Positions 19,374-27,265 of a DNA stretch of 40,422 bases are shown piece by piece; within the stretch, counting starts at the first letter, position 1; the number at the start of each line of letters is the position of its first letter. The stretch comes from Thiomicrorhabdus heinhorstiae (GTDB lineage Bacteria; Pseudomonadota; Gammaproteobacteria; Thiomicrospirales; Thiomicrospiraceae). The DNA lies in assembly GCF_013391765.2 (NCBI RefSeq), contig NZ_JACBGI020000023.1, positions 1 to 40,422 of the forward strand, read 5' to 3'. The notes under the pieces are model-generated. The model ran no database searches. It worked only from the letters and a program-made list of their open reading frames with translations, and was not told the origin of the DNA. The position numbers and the translations under genes were made by a program.

Positions 19374-19426
19374 GGCCGAAGACTCAAAAGTTCCATCAAG
19401 ACTTCGCCTCGGAGACTGATTAAATT

Positions 19427-20599
19427 ATGTCAAACCATTTAATGAATACTTATGCTCGCCTGCCAGTCAGTTTTGATAAAGGCCAAGGCGCTTTATTATT
19501 TGATGCAAACGGTCAAGCTTACCTGGATGCCGTCAGCGGAATTGCCGTGTGCAGCCTTGGGCATGCCCATCCTGACGTCAGTGAAGCGATCTGCAATCAA
19601 AGCCACAAACTGATTCACACTTCAAATCTCTATCAAATCGAAAACCAGCAGCAGCTAGCAGATCGTTTGATCGATATCTCCGGCATGGATCGAGTCTTTT
19701 TCAGCAACTCGGGCGCTGAAGCGAATGAAGCTGCGATCAAAATCGCCAAGAAATACGGCCACCAGAAAGACATCGACAAAGCCGAAATCATCGTGATGGA
19801 AAACAGCTTTCACGGCAGAACCATGGCGACTTTATCCGCTACCGGAAATGCTAAGGTTCAGGAAGGTTTCACCCCTCTGGTCGAAGGCTTTATTCGTGTA
19901 CCGTTTGACGATATCGAAGCTGTTAAAGCGCACAGCAGCAATCCGAATATCGTCGCTATTTTGGTCGAGCCGATCCAGGGTGAAGGCGGTGTGCACATTC
20001 CGCAAGACGGTTATCTGAGTGCCCTAAAAGCGATTTGCGAAGAGCACGGCTGGCTACTGATGCTGGACGAAATTCAAACTGGACTTGGTCGTACAGGTAA
20101 GTGGTTTGCCGGACAGCACGACGGTGTTACTCCGGATGTAATGACCCTGGCCAAAGCACTCGGTAACGGTGTACCGATCGGAGCCTGTCTTGCCAAAGGC
20201 AAAGCTGCCGAGGTTCTGGCTCCCGGCAACCATGGCACAACCTTCGGAGGGAATCCGCTGGCATGCGCCGCAGGTCTGGCCGTTCTGAATGCACTTACTG
20301 TTCATAATCACATTGAGCAGGTTGCCAAAAAAGGCGAAGCTCTGCTGAACGCATTCAAACAGAGCTTGTCCGGTGTAGCCGGCGTCAAACAAATCCGCGG
20401 CCGCGGCTATATGCTAGGTATTCAGCTTGACCGTCCTTGCGGTGAGTTGGTAAGCAAAGCCCTGGAAAACAAACTTCTGATCAACGTAACTCGGCAGGAC
20501 ACCGTTCGACTATTGCCGGCTTTCGTTATGACACAACAACAAAGCGACCAGCTGGTCGAAGAAGTCACTCAATTAATCAAAGACTTTTTAAGTCAATAA
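19427..20599 (+). CDS. argD: Acetylornithine aminotransferase
   Basis: ArgD is a class III PLP aminotransferase converting N-acetylglutamate semialdehyde to N-acetylornithine in arginine synthesis, and often also acting in the lysine pathway. The 390 residues contain SGAEANEAAIKIAKK (about 96-110), the PLP-contact motif LMLDEIQTGLGRTG (about 211-224), and the Schiff-base lysine in MTLAKALGNGVPIGA (about 240-254). It is 108 bp upstream of argF, and the pair probably form one unit. A CGGAG lies about 12 nt before the ATG. It is preceded by the long hairpin leader, so its expression may depend on readthrough or antitermination. Confidence 0.93.
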   Translation: MSNHLMNTYARLPVSFDKGQGALLFDANGQAYLDAVSGIAVCSLGHAHPDVSEAICNQSHKLIHTSNLYQIENQQQLADRLIDISGMDRVFFSNSGAEANEAAIKIAKKYGHQKDIDKAEIIVMENSFHGRTMATLSATGNAKVQEGFTPLVEGFIRVPFDDIEAVKAHSSNPNIVAILVEPIQGEGGVHIPQDGYLSALKAICEEHGWLLMLDEIQTGLGRTGKWFAGQHDGVTPDVMTLAKALGNGVPIGACLAKGKAAEVLAPGNHGTTFGGNPLACAAGLAVLNALTVHNHIEQVAKKGEALLNAFKQSLSGVAGVKQIRGRGYMLGIQLDRPCGELVSKALENKLLINVTRQDTVRLLPAFVMTQQQSDQLVEEVTQLIKDFLSQ

Positions 20600-20707
20600 A
20601 ACGGAGGGCAACCTGGTTAGACAGGCCTATTCGACATTATTTTAAATTTCTGGCCAACTAGTCAGACCGCGCTCTCGACAGCAATTCAAGACTGAAAAAG
20701 AAACGCT

Positions 20708-21613
20708 ATGACTGTAAGACATTTTTTAACACTCAAAGATTTAACTCCGGCAGAGCTGCAGCAGCTACTGAAACGAGGAATCGAACTCAAGCAGATGCAA
20801 AAAGCGGGCGAAATTTTCGAACCGCTTAAAAACAAAACCTTGGCGATGATTTTCGAAAAATCCTCGACCCGTACCCGCATCTCTTTTGAAACCGGCATGA
20901 CTCAACTGGGCGGTCACGCGCTGTTCCTGTCCCCACGAGATACTCAACTGGGTCGTGGAGAACCGATTGAAGATTCCGCTCGCGTCATTTCCAGCATGGT
21001 CGACGGCATTATGATCCGCACCTTTGGTCACGACATCGTCGAAACCATGGCTCAATATTCGCAAGCCCCGGTAATCAACGCCCTGACGGATGATTTTCAC
21101 CCTTGCCAACTGTTGGCCGACATGCAGACTTACTACGAGCATCGCGGCAGTATCCAAGGCAAGACCGTTACCTGGGTCGGCGATGGTAATAACATGTGCC
21201 ATAGCTACATCAATGCCGCCGCTCAATACGACTTTAAATTACGCATCGCGTGCCCGGAAGGTTTTGATCCAAATCCTGAGCTGGTGACAGCGCACGCAGA
21301 TCGAGTAGAAATCGTCCGCAACGTAATGGATGCCGCGGAAAGCTCCGATTTGATCGTGACCGATGTTTGGGCCAGCATGGGACAAGAAGAAGAGCAGCGT
21401 CTTCGCGAAGCCGCTTTCGCCGACTATCAAGTCAATAAAGCGGTAATGCTGCAGGCGAATTCGGATGCGCTATTTATGCACTGCTTGCCGGCTCACCGTG
21501 GTGAGGAAGTCACCGCCGAAGTCATCGATGCCGAAGGCACCGTCGTCTGGGACGAAGCGGAGAACCGTTTACACGCCCAAAAGGCACTGCTGGAATTCCT
21601 GATGAGCAATTAA
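20708..21613 (+). CDS. argF: Ornithine carbamoyltransferase
   Basis: ArgF makes citrulline from ornithine and carbamoyl phosphate. The 301 residues show the carbamoyl phosphate motif SSTRTR (about 55-60), [14 protein letters not shown] (about 128-141, with the HPCQ signature), the ornithine-side [10 protein letters not shown] (about 222-231) and [11 protein letters not shown] (about 258-268). This is the anabolic type by length and context after argD. No strong SD precedes the ATG. A bidirectional terminator follows 25 bp after the stop. Confidence 0.95.
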   Translation: MTVRHFLTLKDLTPAELQQLLKRGIELKQMQKAGEIFEPLKNKTLAMIFEKSSTRTRISFETGMTQLGGHALFLSPRDTQLGRGEPIEDSARVISSMVDGIMIRTFGHDIVETMAQYSQAPVINALTDDFHPCQLLADMQTYYEHRGSIQGKTVTWVGDGNNMCHSYINAAAQYDFKLRIACPEGFDPNPELVTAHADRVEIVRNVMDAAESSDLIVTDVWASMGQEEEQRLREAAFADYQVNKAVMLQANSDALFMHCLPAHRGEEVTAEVIDAEGTVVWDEAENRLHAQKALLEFLMSN

Positions 21614-21637
21614 TTTAGGCAATAGTTACGCATCGAT

Positions 21638-21672
21638 AAAAAAATAGGAGGTAAATACCTCCTATTTTTTTA
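21638..21672. terminator. Bidirectional terminator between argF and recR
   Basis: A near-perfect inverted repeat, A-run TAGGAGGTA, AA, TACCTCCTA T-run, spans 21638-21671. It gives stem plus T tract on both strands, serving the convergent argF (plus) and recR (minus). Confidence 0.9.
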
Positions 21673-21689
21673 TCTGCCCGACAACAATT

Positions 21690-22286
21690 CTAGAGCAATT
21701 GCTTTCGGCTCAAAAACGCCTGAGACAAGGTGCTGCTATCCAGATACTCCAACTCACCGCCAACAGGAATCCCTTGTGCCGGACGCGAGACCGTCACAGA
21801 ATACTTGTCGGCCAACTGCTGGATATAGTGTGCCGTCGCCTCCCCTTCAACCGTTGGATTAGTGGCAACAATCAACTCCTGAATCGGCTCCTTATCCAAG
21901 CGCGCTTCGAGAAGCTCCAAGCCTAATTCTGCAGGACCAATACCGTCAATCGGAGACAAGTGCCCCATCAACACAAAATACTTTCCGTTAAAAGCACCGG
22001 AAGCCTCGATCACAGCAATATCCGCCGGGCTTTCGACAACACACAGCAAAGTCGCGTCACGATGGTTAGAAGCACAAATCTGACAGACTTTCTCTTCCGT
22101 CAAGGTTCGACAACTTTCACAGTGCCCGACATTCTGCACCGCATCTCGCAATACATCGGCCAAACGCGAAGCTCCATTACGATTTCGTTCCAATAGATAA
22201 AACGCCATGCGCTGTGCCGATTTTGGGCCGACACCAGGCAAAACCTGAAAAGCTTCAATCAGAGATTGAATTAAAGGACTGGACAT
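21690..22286 (-). CDS. recR: Recombination mediator RecR
   Basis: RecR acts with RecO and RecF to load RecA at single-strand gaps. The 198 residues (E. coli 201) show the helix-hairpin-helix [17 protein letters not shown] (16-32), a C4 zinc finger (Cys56, Cys59, Cys68, Cys71) and a Toprim domain ([15 protein letters not shown] about 81-95; [12 protein letters not shown] about 143-154). It is the third gene of the dnaX-ybaB-recR operon, starting 11 bp after ybaB. Confidence 0.96.
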   Translation of the reverse strand: MSSPLIQSLIEAFQVLPGVGPKSAQRMAFYLLERNRNGASRLADVLRDAVQNVGHCESCRTLTEEKVCQICASNHRDATLLCVVESPADIAVIEASGAFNGKYFVLMGHLSPIDGIGPAELGLELLEARLDKEPIQELIVATNPTVEGEATAHYIQQLADKYSVTVSRPAQGIPVGGELEYLDSSTLSQAFLSRKQLL

Positions 22287-22297
22287 CTGTTATCGCT

Positions 22298-22627
22298 TTA
22301 AAACGGCATTTTCATTCCGCCCGGCAAATCCATACCGGCCGTTAATCCACCCATTTTTTGCTGAGTCTCCTGTTCAAGACGACGAGAAGCGCTGTTGACC
22401 GCAGCAGCGATCAAATCTTCCAACATTTCCTTATCATCCATCAGGCTTTCATCAATATCAACTCGAATCAGCTCGTGCTTACCGGTCATAGTCACCTTAA
22501 CCATACCGCCGCCGGCTTCGCCGGTAATTTCCATATTGGCGATCTCTTCTTGCGCTTTCTGCATATTCTTTTGCATCTCTTGCGCTTGTTTCATCAGGTT
22601 TCCTAAACCGCCTTTTCCACCAAACAT
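22298..22627 (-). CDS. ybaB: YbaB/EbfC family nucleoid-associated protein
   Basis: This 109-residue dimeric DNA-binding protein has the family layout: a Gly-rich start ([18 protein letters not shown]), a charged helix (residues 11-30), the [21 protein letters not shown] strand region (about 39-59) and a Met/Gly/Pro tail. It sits between dnaX and recR as in most gammaproteobacteria. The 81-bp gap upstream contains a consensus DnaA box. An SD-like AAAGGAGA precedes the start. Confidence 0.94.
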   Translation of the reverse strand: MFGGKGGLGNLMKQAQEMQKNMQKAQEEIANMEITGEAGGGMVKVTMTGKHELIRVDIDESLMDDKEMLEDLIAAAVNSASRRLEQETQQKMGGLTAGMDLPGGMKMPF

Positions 22628-22684
22628 GGGTTTTCTCCTTTAGATTTGCGTTCTGTCATTTGTCATATTCAAACTGTGCACAAC

Positions 22685-22693
22685 TTATCCACA
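22685..22693 (+). promoter_or_regulatory. Consensus DnaA box between dnaX and ybaB
   Basis: TTATCCACA matches the high-affinity DnaA 9-mer exactly. It is isolated: no second box or DUE-like cluster lies nearby, so it is not an origin. It could titrate DnaA or regulate ybaB-recR, or be chance. Confidence 0.4.
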
Positions 22694-22708
22694 GCTTGTT
22701 CTATTAAA

Positions 22709-24922
22709 TCATTCCGGTACATTTTCTAGTGGTGCGATTGTCTCTTCCAGCAATTGCCAACCGAATTTAGCCCTTAAATCCAGCACCTTCGGGTCCTGTA
22801 AAATCGAATCTCGGGCCTGTTGCATGCGCAGCTCTCTCTGCTGTTGCTGATAAGCTCGCGGCGTAAAATGCGCTGCCGCCTGAACCCAAGAGAGCTTGAA
22901 CGACGGCCCGAATAACTCTGCAACTGCACTCTCTATCTGCTGAAACGCCCCTCCCTGCCTGGAAAAGTCCTCGGCAGGATCAAGACTAAGTTCCAGACGA
23001 TTCTGGTCATAAAAAACCAGCACCGAATTCATCGCTACTTCCGCAGCCATGCCTTTTAACTGCAACTGCGCAATCAACTCCATCCACTGCAATACCTGCT
23101 CATTTTCAGTAGCATTGATAAACCGATCCGGAGCAACAACTTCCTCTGTCGAGGTTTCGTAGGTGATCGTTTCCGGTTGTTGCATCCCAGCCCCAAAATG
23201 ATCCATTGGGATGGCAAAACGCTCTTCCTGCCGTACCGCCTCAAAGTTGTCAGAATTCCAAGCGGTCGGAGCCATATCGGGCACTTCAACTTCAGGCTCC
23301 GACATGGAAAGATATTGATCATTCACGTACTCACTTGCGGCCTGCAAGGCTACAGAATCGCTTGGGATTGTTGAAGCGCGGTCTCGAGGTTGAGTCGGAA
23401 TGACATTCGCTGTGCTGATCGGGTCGGAATCCTTCGACCCCGCCTCAGGCTTTCCCAGCGCCTGCAGCCTCGCTCTTACTTCCGCCAAATGATCCACTTC
23501 AGCAGGCACTTCGGGCTCAACCTGCATTTCAGCAGACGCATGCGATTGTGCAAACATTTGCTCCTCTGGAGGAACCATCGCATCTTGCGAAGCCGATTCA
23601 ATCTCCTGATTTTCCAACGGCTGAGAGGCTTCCTCTAACTGAAGTTCCGGCTTTTTAATCTGCTTACCGACCAGACTCCTTGCCGAAGCCAATCCGGCCA
23701 TCGCTTCTTCAATCGACATTTCGCCCAATTGAACTTCCGGATGAACTTGCGGTTCAGGCTGAGTTATTAGCGGCGCAGTTTTTTCTGGAGCGGCATTCGG
23801 CTTAACAATCTGCGGTTTCGTGGGACTTTCAGATACCTCCAACGGCCGGAAAGCCAACATACGAATCATCGCCATTTCAAAACCGATACGAACATCCGGG
23901 GCAAGCAGCATATCTTGTTTGGCCAAAAGTGCAATCTGATACAAGACCTGAACCCTTTCAGGATGCATATCCTTCGCCAGTTCCTGAAGCGCATCGACGG
24001 GGAAAGCCCCTTCCACCGGCAAATCTCCGAACAGCTGGATCGAAGCGAGCCCATGCAAAAGCTCGATCAACTGCGCCAGCAGCGCCGAATAATCAACTCC
24101 CATTAAAGCCAGATGCTGAATTTGACTTTTTAAGCCTTCGATATTCTGCTCTGCTAATGCCTGTACCAGTTCCAAAGAATGCTGCTGATCGACCAAACCA
24201 AGCATCGTTTGCACAGCGTCGAATTCAACTTGACCACCGCCGTAAGCGATCGCTTGATCAAGCAGACTCAAAGCATCACGCGCCGAACCGTCGGCACTGT
24301 GCGCGATCAATCCAAGGGCGGCGGCTTCAAACGGAAGCTGTTCCTGTTGCAGAATCATTTGCAGGTGAGACTGAATTTGTGTCTGAGTCAGGCGCATCAG
24401 ATTGAATTGCAGGCAGCGAGACAGTACGGTGATCGGCAACTTGTGCGGGTCAGTCGTCGCCAGCAAGAATTTAACATGCTCCGGCGGTTCTTCCAGCGTC
24501 TTCAACAACGCGTTGAAACTGCTTTTGGACAACATGTGCACTTCATCGATCAGATAAACCTTATAGCGGCCTTGCGTCGGTGCAAACTGGACATTATCAA
24601 GAATTTCTCTGGTATCGTCGACTTTGGTTTTAGAAGCGGCATCCACTTCAATCAGGTCGATAAAACGCCCTTCGTCGATCGAGCGGCATGCAGCACATTG
24701 CCCGCAGGGCTGCGAGGATACACCGTGTTCGCAATTCAGCGCTTTAGAGAAAATACGCGCAATGGTCGTCTTCCCGACACCGCGTGTGCCGGTGAACAGA
24801 TAAGCATGGTGCAAGCGCTGCTGATCCAAAGCATTAGAGAGAGCTTGCATGACGTGTGTCTGACCAACCAGCTCACTAAAATTTTTAGGACGCCATTTTC
24901 GCGCCAGAACCTGATAACTCAT
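22709..24922 (-). CDS. dnaX: DNA polymerase III subunit gamma/tau
   Basis: DnaX is the clamp-loader ATPase (tau also tethers polymerase and DnaB). From the chosen ATG the protein has 738 residues. It shows Walker A GTRGVGKTT (45-53), zinc-module cysteines 64, 73, 76 and 79, Walker B VYLIDEVHML (about 121-130) and sensor 1 LLATTDPHKLP (about 154). A long Gln/Glu/Pro-rich linker (about 375-600) leads to a tau-type C-terminal domain. The start at 24922 was preferred over one nine codons upstream because MSYQVLARKWRP is the family N-terminus and AAAGGAT lies 5 nt upstream. A canonical A-AAA-AAG frameshift site was not found. Confidence 0.95.
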   Translation of the reverse strand: MSYQVLARKWRPKNFSELVGQTHVMQALSNALDQQRLHHAYLFTGTRGVGKTTIARIFSKALNCEHGVSSQPCGQCAACRSIDEGRFIDLIEVDAASKTKVDDTREILDNVQFAPTQGRYKVYLIDEVHMLSKSSFNALLKTLEEPPEHVKFLLATTDPHKLPITVLSRCLQFNLMRLTQTQIQSHLQMILQQEQLPFEAAALGLIAHSADGSARDALSLLDQAIAYGGGQVEFDAVQTMLGLVDQQHSLELVQALAEQNIEGLKSQIQHLALMGVDYSALLAQLIELLHGLASIQLFGDLPVEGAFPVDALQELAKDMHPERVQVLYQIALLAKQDMLLAPDVRIGFEMAMIRMLAFRPLEVSESPTKPQIVKPNAAPEKTAPLITQPEPQVHPEVQLGEMSIEEAMAGLASARSLVGKQIKKPELQLEEASQPLENQEIESASQDAMVPPEEQMFAQSHASAEMQVEPEVPAEVDHLAEVRARLQALGKPEAGSKDSDPISTANVIPTQPRDRASTIPSDSVALQAASEYVNDQYLSMSEPEVEVPDMAPTAWNSDNFEAVRQEERFAIPMDHFGAGMQQPETITYETSTEEVVAPDRFINATENEQVLQWMELIAQLQLKGMAAEVAMNSVLVFYDQNRLELSLDPAEDFSRQGGAFQQIESAVAELFGPSFKLSWVQAAAHFTPRAYQQQQRELRMQQARDSILQDPKVLDLRAKFGWQLLEETIAPLENVPE

Positions 24923-25151
24923 GCAATCCTTTAACCTTAATGCGAACAAAATATGGCAAGCCGAAGCTCAACATCGAATCCATTTTCCGACCCGAAAAGC
25001 CATGCTCGTCCCGAACTAATTCGAGACAAAATAAGTCAACATTTTAACGTGAAACCGGGTGTAAAGGGATAAGAATTTAAACGCAATCAGGAAAGGTTAA
25101 AGCAAGCGATCTAAAGAATTAAAACAAAGAGGACAATAAGAAAAATGGAGG

Positions 25152-25256
25152 CAACTTCGCCCGCCGGTCCTCGGCGCACGCATCAGAAGGTACCGTTGCT
25201 TCCTTCCGGACCTGGCGGGGTTCCCGACTTAGCGTCGCGAGGGGACGAACGAAGTC
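25152..25256 (-). ncRNA. ffs: 4.5S signal recognition particle RNA
   Basis: The minus strand carries the SRP RNA apical signature (CCAGGTCCGGAAGGAAGCA, about 25215-25197). It is flanked by long complementary arms: ACTTCG at 25255-25250 pairs with CGAAGT at 25159-25154, and further CCTCG/CGAGG blocks pair inside. Total length is about 105 nt, the short bacterial form. The 3' side runs into CCATTTTTCTT, which with the RNA's own stem could terminate. It lies upstream of dnaX, a common arrangement. The 5' end is only about 8 nt from the tRNA-Gly CCA. Exact ends are estimated. Confidence 0.93.
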
Positions 25257-25264
25257 ACCATAAT

Positions 25265-25339
25265 TGGAGCGGGTAAGGAGAATCGAACTCCTCTCATCGG
25301 CTTGGAAGGCCGAGGTAATAGCCAATATACGATACCCGC
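25265..25339 (-). tRNA. tRNA-Gly (anticodon TCC)
   Basis: This is a 75-nt cloverleaf including encoded CCA. The acceptor arms GCGGGTA and TACCCGC pair, the anticodon loop CTTCCAA gives TCC, and the T arm is GGAG-TTCGATT-CTCC. It lies one base downstream of tRNA-Ser and about 8 nt upstream of the SRP RNA. Confidence 0.96.
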
Positions 25340-25340
25340 T

Positions 25341-25430
25341 TGGCGGAGAGCGGGGGATTCGAACCCCCGATAGGTATTAACCTATACCCGCTTTCCAGGC
25401 GAGCTCCTTCAACCACTCAGACAGCTCTCC
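25341..25430 (-). tRNA. tRNA-Ser (anticodon GGA)
   Basis: This 90-nt class II tRNA includes encoded CCA. Acceptor arms GGAGAGC and GCTCTCC pair, the anticodon loop CTGGAAA gives GGA, the variable arm is long (TATAGGTTAATACCTA) and the T arm is GGGGG-TTCGAAT-CCCCC. It heads the RNA operon. Confidence 0.96.
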
Positions 25431-25436
25431 GAAGGA

Positions 25437-25472
25437 ATGCAGGATTATACAAGGCGTATCTAGGCTTGTCTA
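25437..25472 (-). promoter_or_regulatory. Promoter of the tRNA-Ser/tRNA-Gly/4.5S RNA operon
   Basis: A perfect TATAAT (25449-25444) with TAGACA (25472-25467) at 17-nt spacing on the minus strand predicts a start about 7 nt before the tRNA-Ser 5' end. No other promoter space exists between the three RNAs. Confidence 0.75.
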
Positions 25473-25498
25473 GAGTATCGCCTGTTTTTTATTAAAGC

Positions 25499-27025
25499 TT
25501 ACAACGCTTCCCAGCCGCCCCAGAAAAGCCAACCTTTATATTTGAACCGCGAGATTTCGCAATTCAATCCTTCGTAAGCTTTTTCCCAATCGATGAAAGG
25601 ACCAAGAAGAAAGGCGGTTAAACGATCCTGAAAATTCATATCATTCGGATTGCTATGCATAATGGTTTCGCAGCTCTGGTAAATACCACCATCGGTGTTT
25701 TGCCAAAAACAACGATCACTATTAACATTATCAGAATCGGTATAAGGAGTACAGGTTCCGCTACGTCCGACATAAGCTGTGTCGGAAAACAATATATTCG
25801 GGTCCGTTACATCAATAACCAACCCTCCAAGTCCACCAAGCAAACCGCCTAATAATCCATTCAACAGACCATTGGTTATCGATGTCAGGGTTTGCCCTAT
25901 CGCATTGACCAGCCCTCCGCATGGTCCGGTCAGCAAACCGCCGGTATCCAGTAAATTAATTAAGTCGACACTGACATTAGTTAAAGAGCAACGATACTGG
26001 TTTTGATTACTGATTGAATCCGGTTCAATATCGCTGGCCTGCATGGTTGAACCATCTTGATTTGAGGCAACCATTTGCGATGACGGCGCCAACAAATCCA
26101 GCAGCCCTCCAACCGTATACAGCAAACCACCCTCGTCGTCCAACGGATCATCACCATCTTCAACGGCCACATTCATCTGCGACAGCACTCGCATGAAATC
26201 ACTATTGGTATAGTCATCCGTGTAAAGTAAACCAAGTAAAACGCTATTTTGCGATGGTGTCTGGCCGATCCAGCCGGAATGAAAATCGACCCACGGATAT
26301 TTCACTTTGGAATTATCGGTATAAGCCGGATGAGGCGGAGCATAACCGTATTCACAATAATTTTGCCTTGCCACCGAACCCTTTACACGGATCGCCTGCT
26401 TAAACTGTGCCGGCTCAACCCCGACCAAGTCGGGAACTGAAAAATCGGCATCAAGACAACTTTTATAACGGGTGTCGCAATAACAGTCCTCTTCGTCATC
26501 CATTAAGCCAAATAAAGCTCTACCCTGCGGAACAAAACCGTAAAAGTAATCGTCCGTCCATAACTGTACGGCAACGGCACTGAATTCCGGCGGAGGCTCT
26601 GCCGCCTTAGGGTTTTCAGAATTGGAGCCAAGAGGTATAAAACACCCTTCCTTGTTAATACTGTTTGGATCTTTACAGGCTTCTGAATCGGAGAAATTAC
26701 CGAAGGTGATTTTTTTATGAATCGTACGATTAGTACTGTCACCACCTTCGACAACATAACCGGATCGGGCAAGAATGGCTTCCGCCACCTGGCTGGTCTG
26801 ATTAGCAGACACCGTTCCTTCTTCCAGCATTGTCCGTGTAATCGATAGCTCGGAACGTAAGGCCGCTTCGGCGATTGTGCGGGCATAATTATCCAGTTCC
26901 CGGTCGATGATTTTGAGCTTGGCGTACTCCATAACCATCCCGAAACCGAGAACCGCCGTTATCAGACTACTGATAACAAAAAAAGTTACCGCGCCCTGTT
27001 GACGCTTAAAACTTAATGATCTCAT
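25499..27025 (-). CDS. TadG-like pilus-associated protein, copy 1
   Basis: The 508-residue protein begins with a TadE/G-like N-terminus (RQQGAVTFFVISS, one membrane helix about 14-34, then YAKLKIIDRELDNYARTIAEAA), the layout of the Flp-pilus Tad domain. The rest should be periplasmic or surface exposed and is Cys-rich (CYCDTRYKSC about 180, NYCEYGY about 222). It ends in a conserved aromatic tail FKYKGWLFWGGWEAL. A Gly/Leu-rich insert (NGLLNGLLGGLLGGLGG, about 385-402) is much longer than in copy 2. It is nearly colinear with copy 2 and more distant from copy 3. It is the last gene of the Tad locus, 68 bp before tRNA-Ser. TadG proteins are needed for Tad pilus assembly in known systems; its exact role is inferred. 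Confidence 0.72.
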   Translation of the reverse strand: MRSLSFKRQQGAVTFFVISSLITAVLGFGMVMEYAKLKIIDRELDNYARTIAEAALRSELSITRTMLEEGTVSANQTSQVAEAILARSGYVVEGGDSTNRTIHKKITFGNFSDSEACKDPNSINKEGCFIPLGSNSENPKAAEPPPEFSAVAVQLWTDDYFYGFVPQGRALFGLMDDEEDCYCDTRYKSCLDADFSVPDLVGVEPAQFKQAIRVKGSVARQNYCEYGYAPPHPAYTDNSKVKYPWVDFHSGWIGQTPSQNSVLLGLLYTDDYTNSDFMRVLSQMNVAVEDGDDPLDDEGGLLYTVGGLLDLLAPSSQMVASNQDGSTMQASDIEPDSISNQNQYRCSLTNVSVDLINLLDTGGLLTGPCGGLVNAIGQTLTSITNGLLNGLLGGLLGGLGGLVIDVTDPNILFSDTAYVGRSGTCTPYTDSDNVNSDRCFWQNTDGGIYQSCETIMHSNPNDMNFQDRLTAFLLGPFIDWEKAYEGLNCEISRFKYKGWLFWGGWEAL

Positions 27026-27265
27026 AGCAACTTACTGATCCGATTATCAAACATGGCACCATGCCAGAATCTAAGAAAATACATTTAAAGGAATTAACTC
27101 TCCCAGCATATTAACTTCGGTAAAACAATCAAGATAATTCACACCATCCCAGCCATATACTCAACGTCCTGGATTCTCAAAGATTACACAACTTCCGGTC
27201 CTTGGTGCAGACTCTTAACTGGCGCGCCCCTTCCTGCTAAAAAATGATTCTCTTTAAACCAATTC

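Larger units (their letters stand above)
18963..19426. other. 464-bp non-coding divergent region between ilvE and argD
   Basis: No plausible gene is seen. On the ilvE side there is a very A/T-rich hairpin (AAATCA, T-run, TGATTT at about 19015-19042), which on the minus strand puts A-tracts just upstream of a TAAAAT box. On the argD side there is a predicted promoter (TTGCTA/TAAAAT, 19213-19240) and a long hairpin ending in a T tract (19271-19373). Confidence 0.7.

Noticed and set aside
23640-23665. Possible dnaX programmed -1 frameshift at AAA AAG near codon 422, with an AGAGG/CCTCT hairpin downstream
   Set aside because: The heptamer is T-AAA-AAG, not A-AAA-AAG, so the P-site tRNA could not re-pair well, and the -1 frame continues about 16 codons before a stop. 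Position matches E. coli but the signal is not canonical.
24179-24934. Long open frame of 251 codons opposite dnaX
   Set aside because: It is antisense to strongly conserved dnaX motifs, and its own translation has no recognisable domain or SD.
27100-27150. Possible small peptide (GWDGVNYLD-like) conserved in both tadG leaders
   Set aside because: Differences between the copies fall at first and second codon positions, the frame is broken at different points and no start codon with SD is present.
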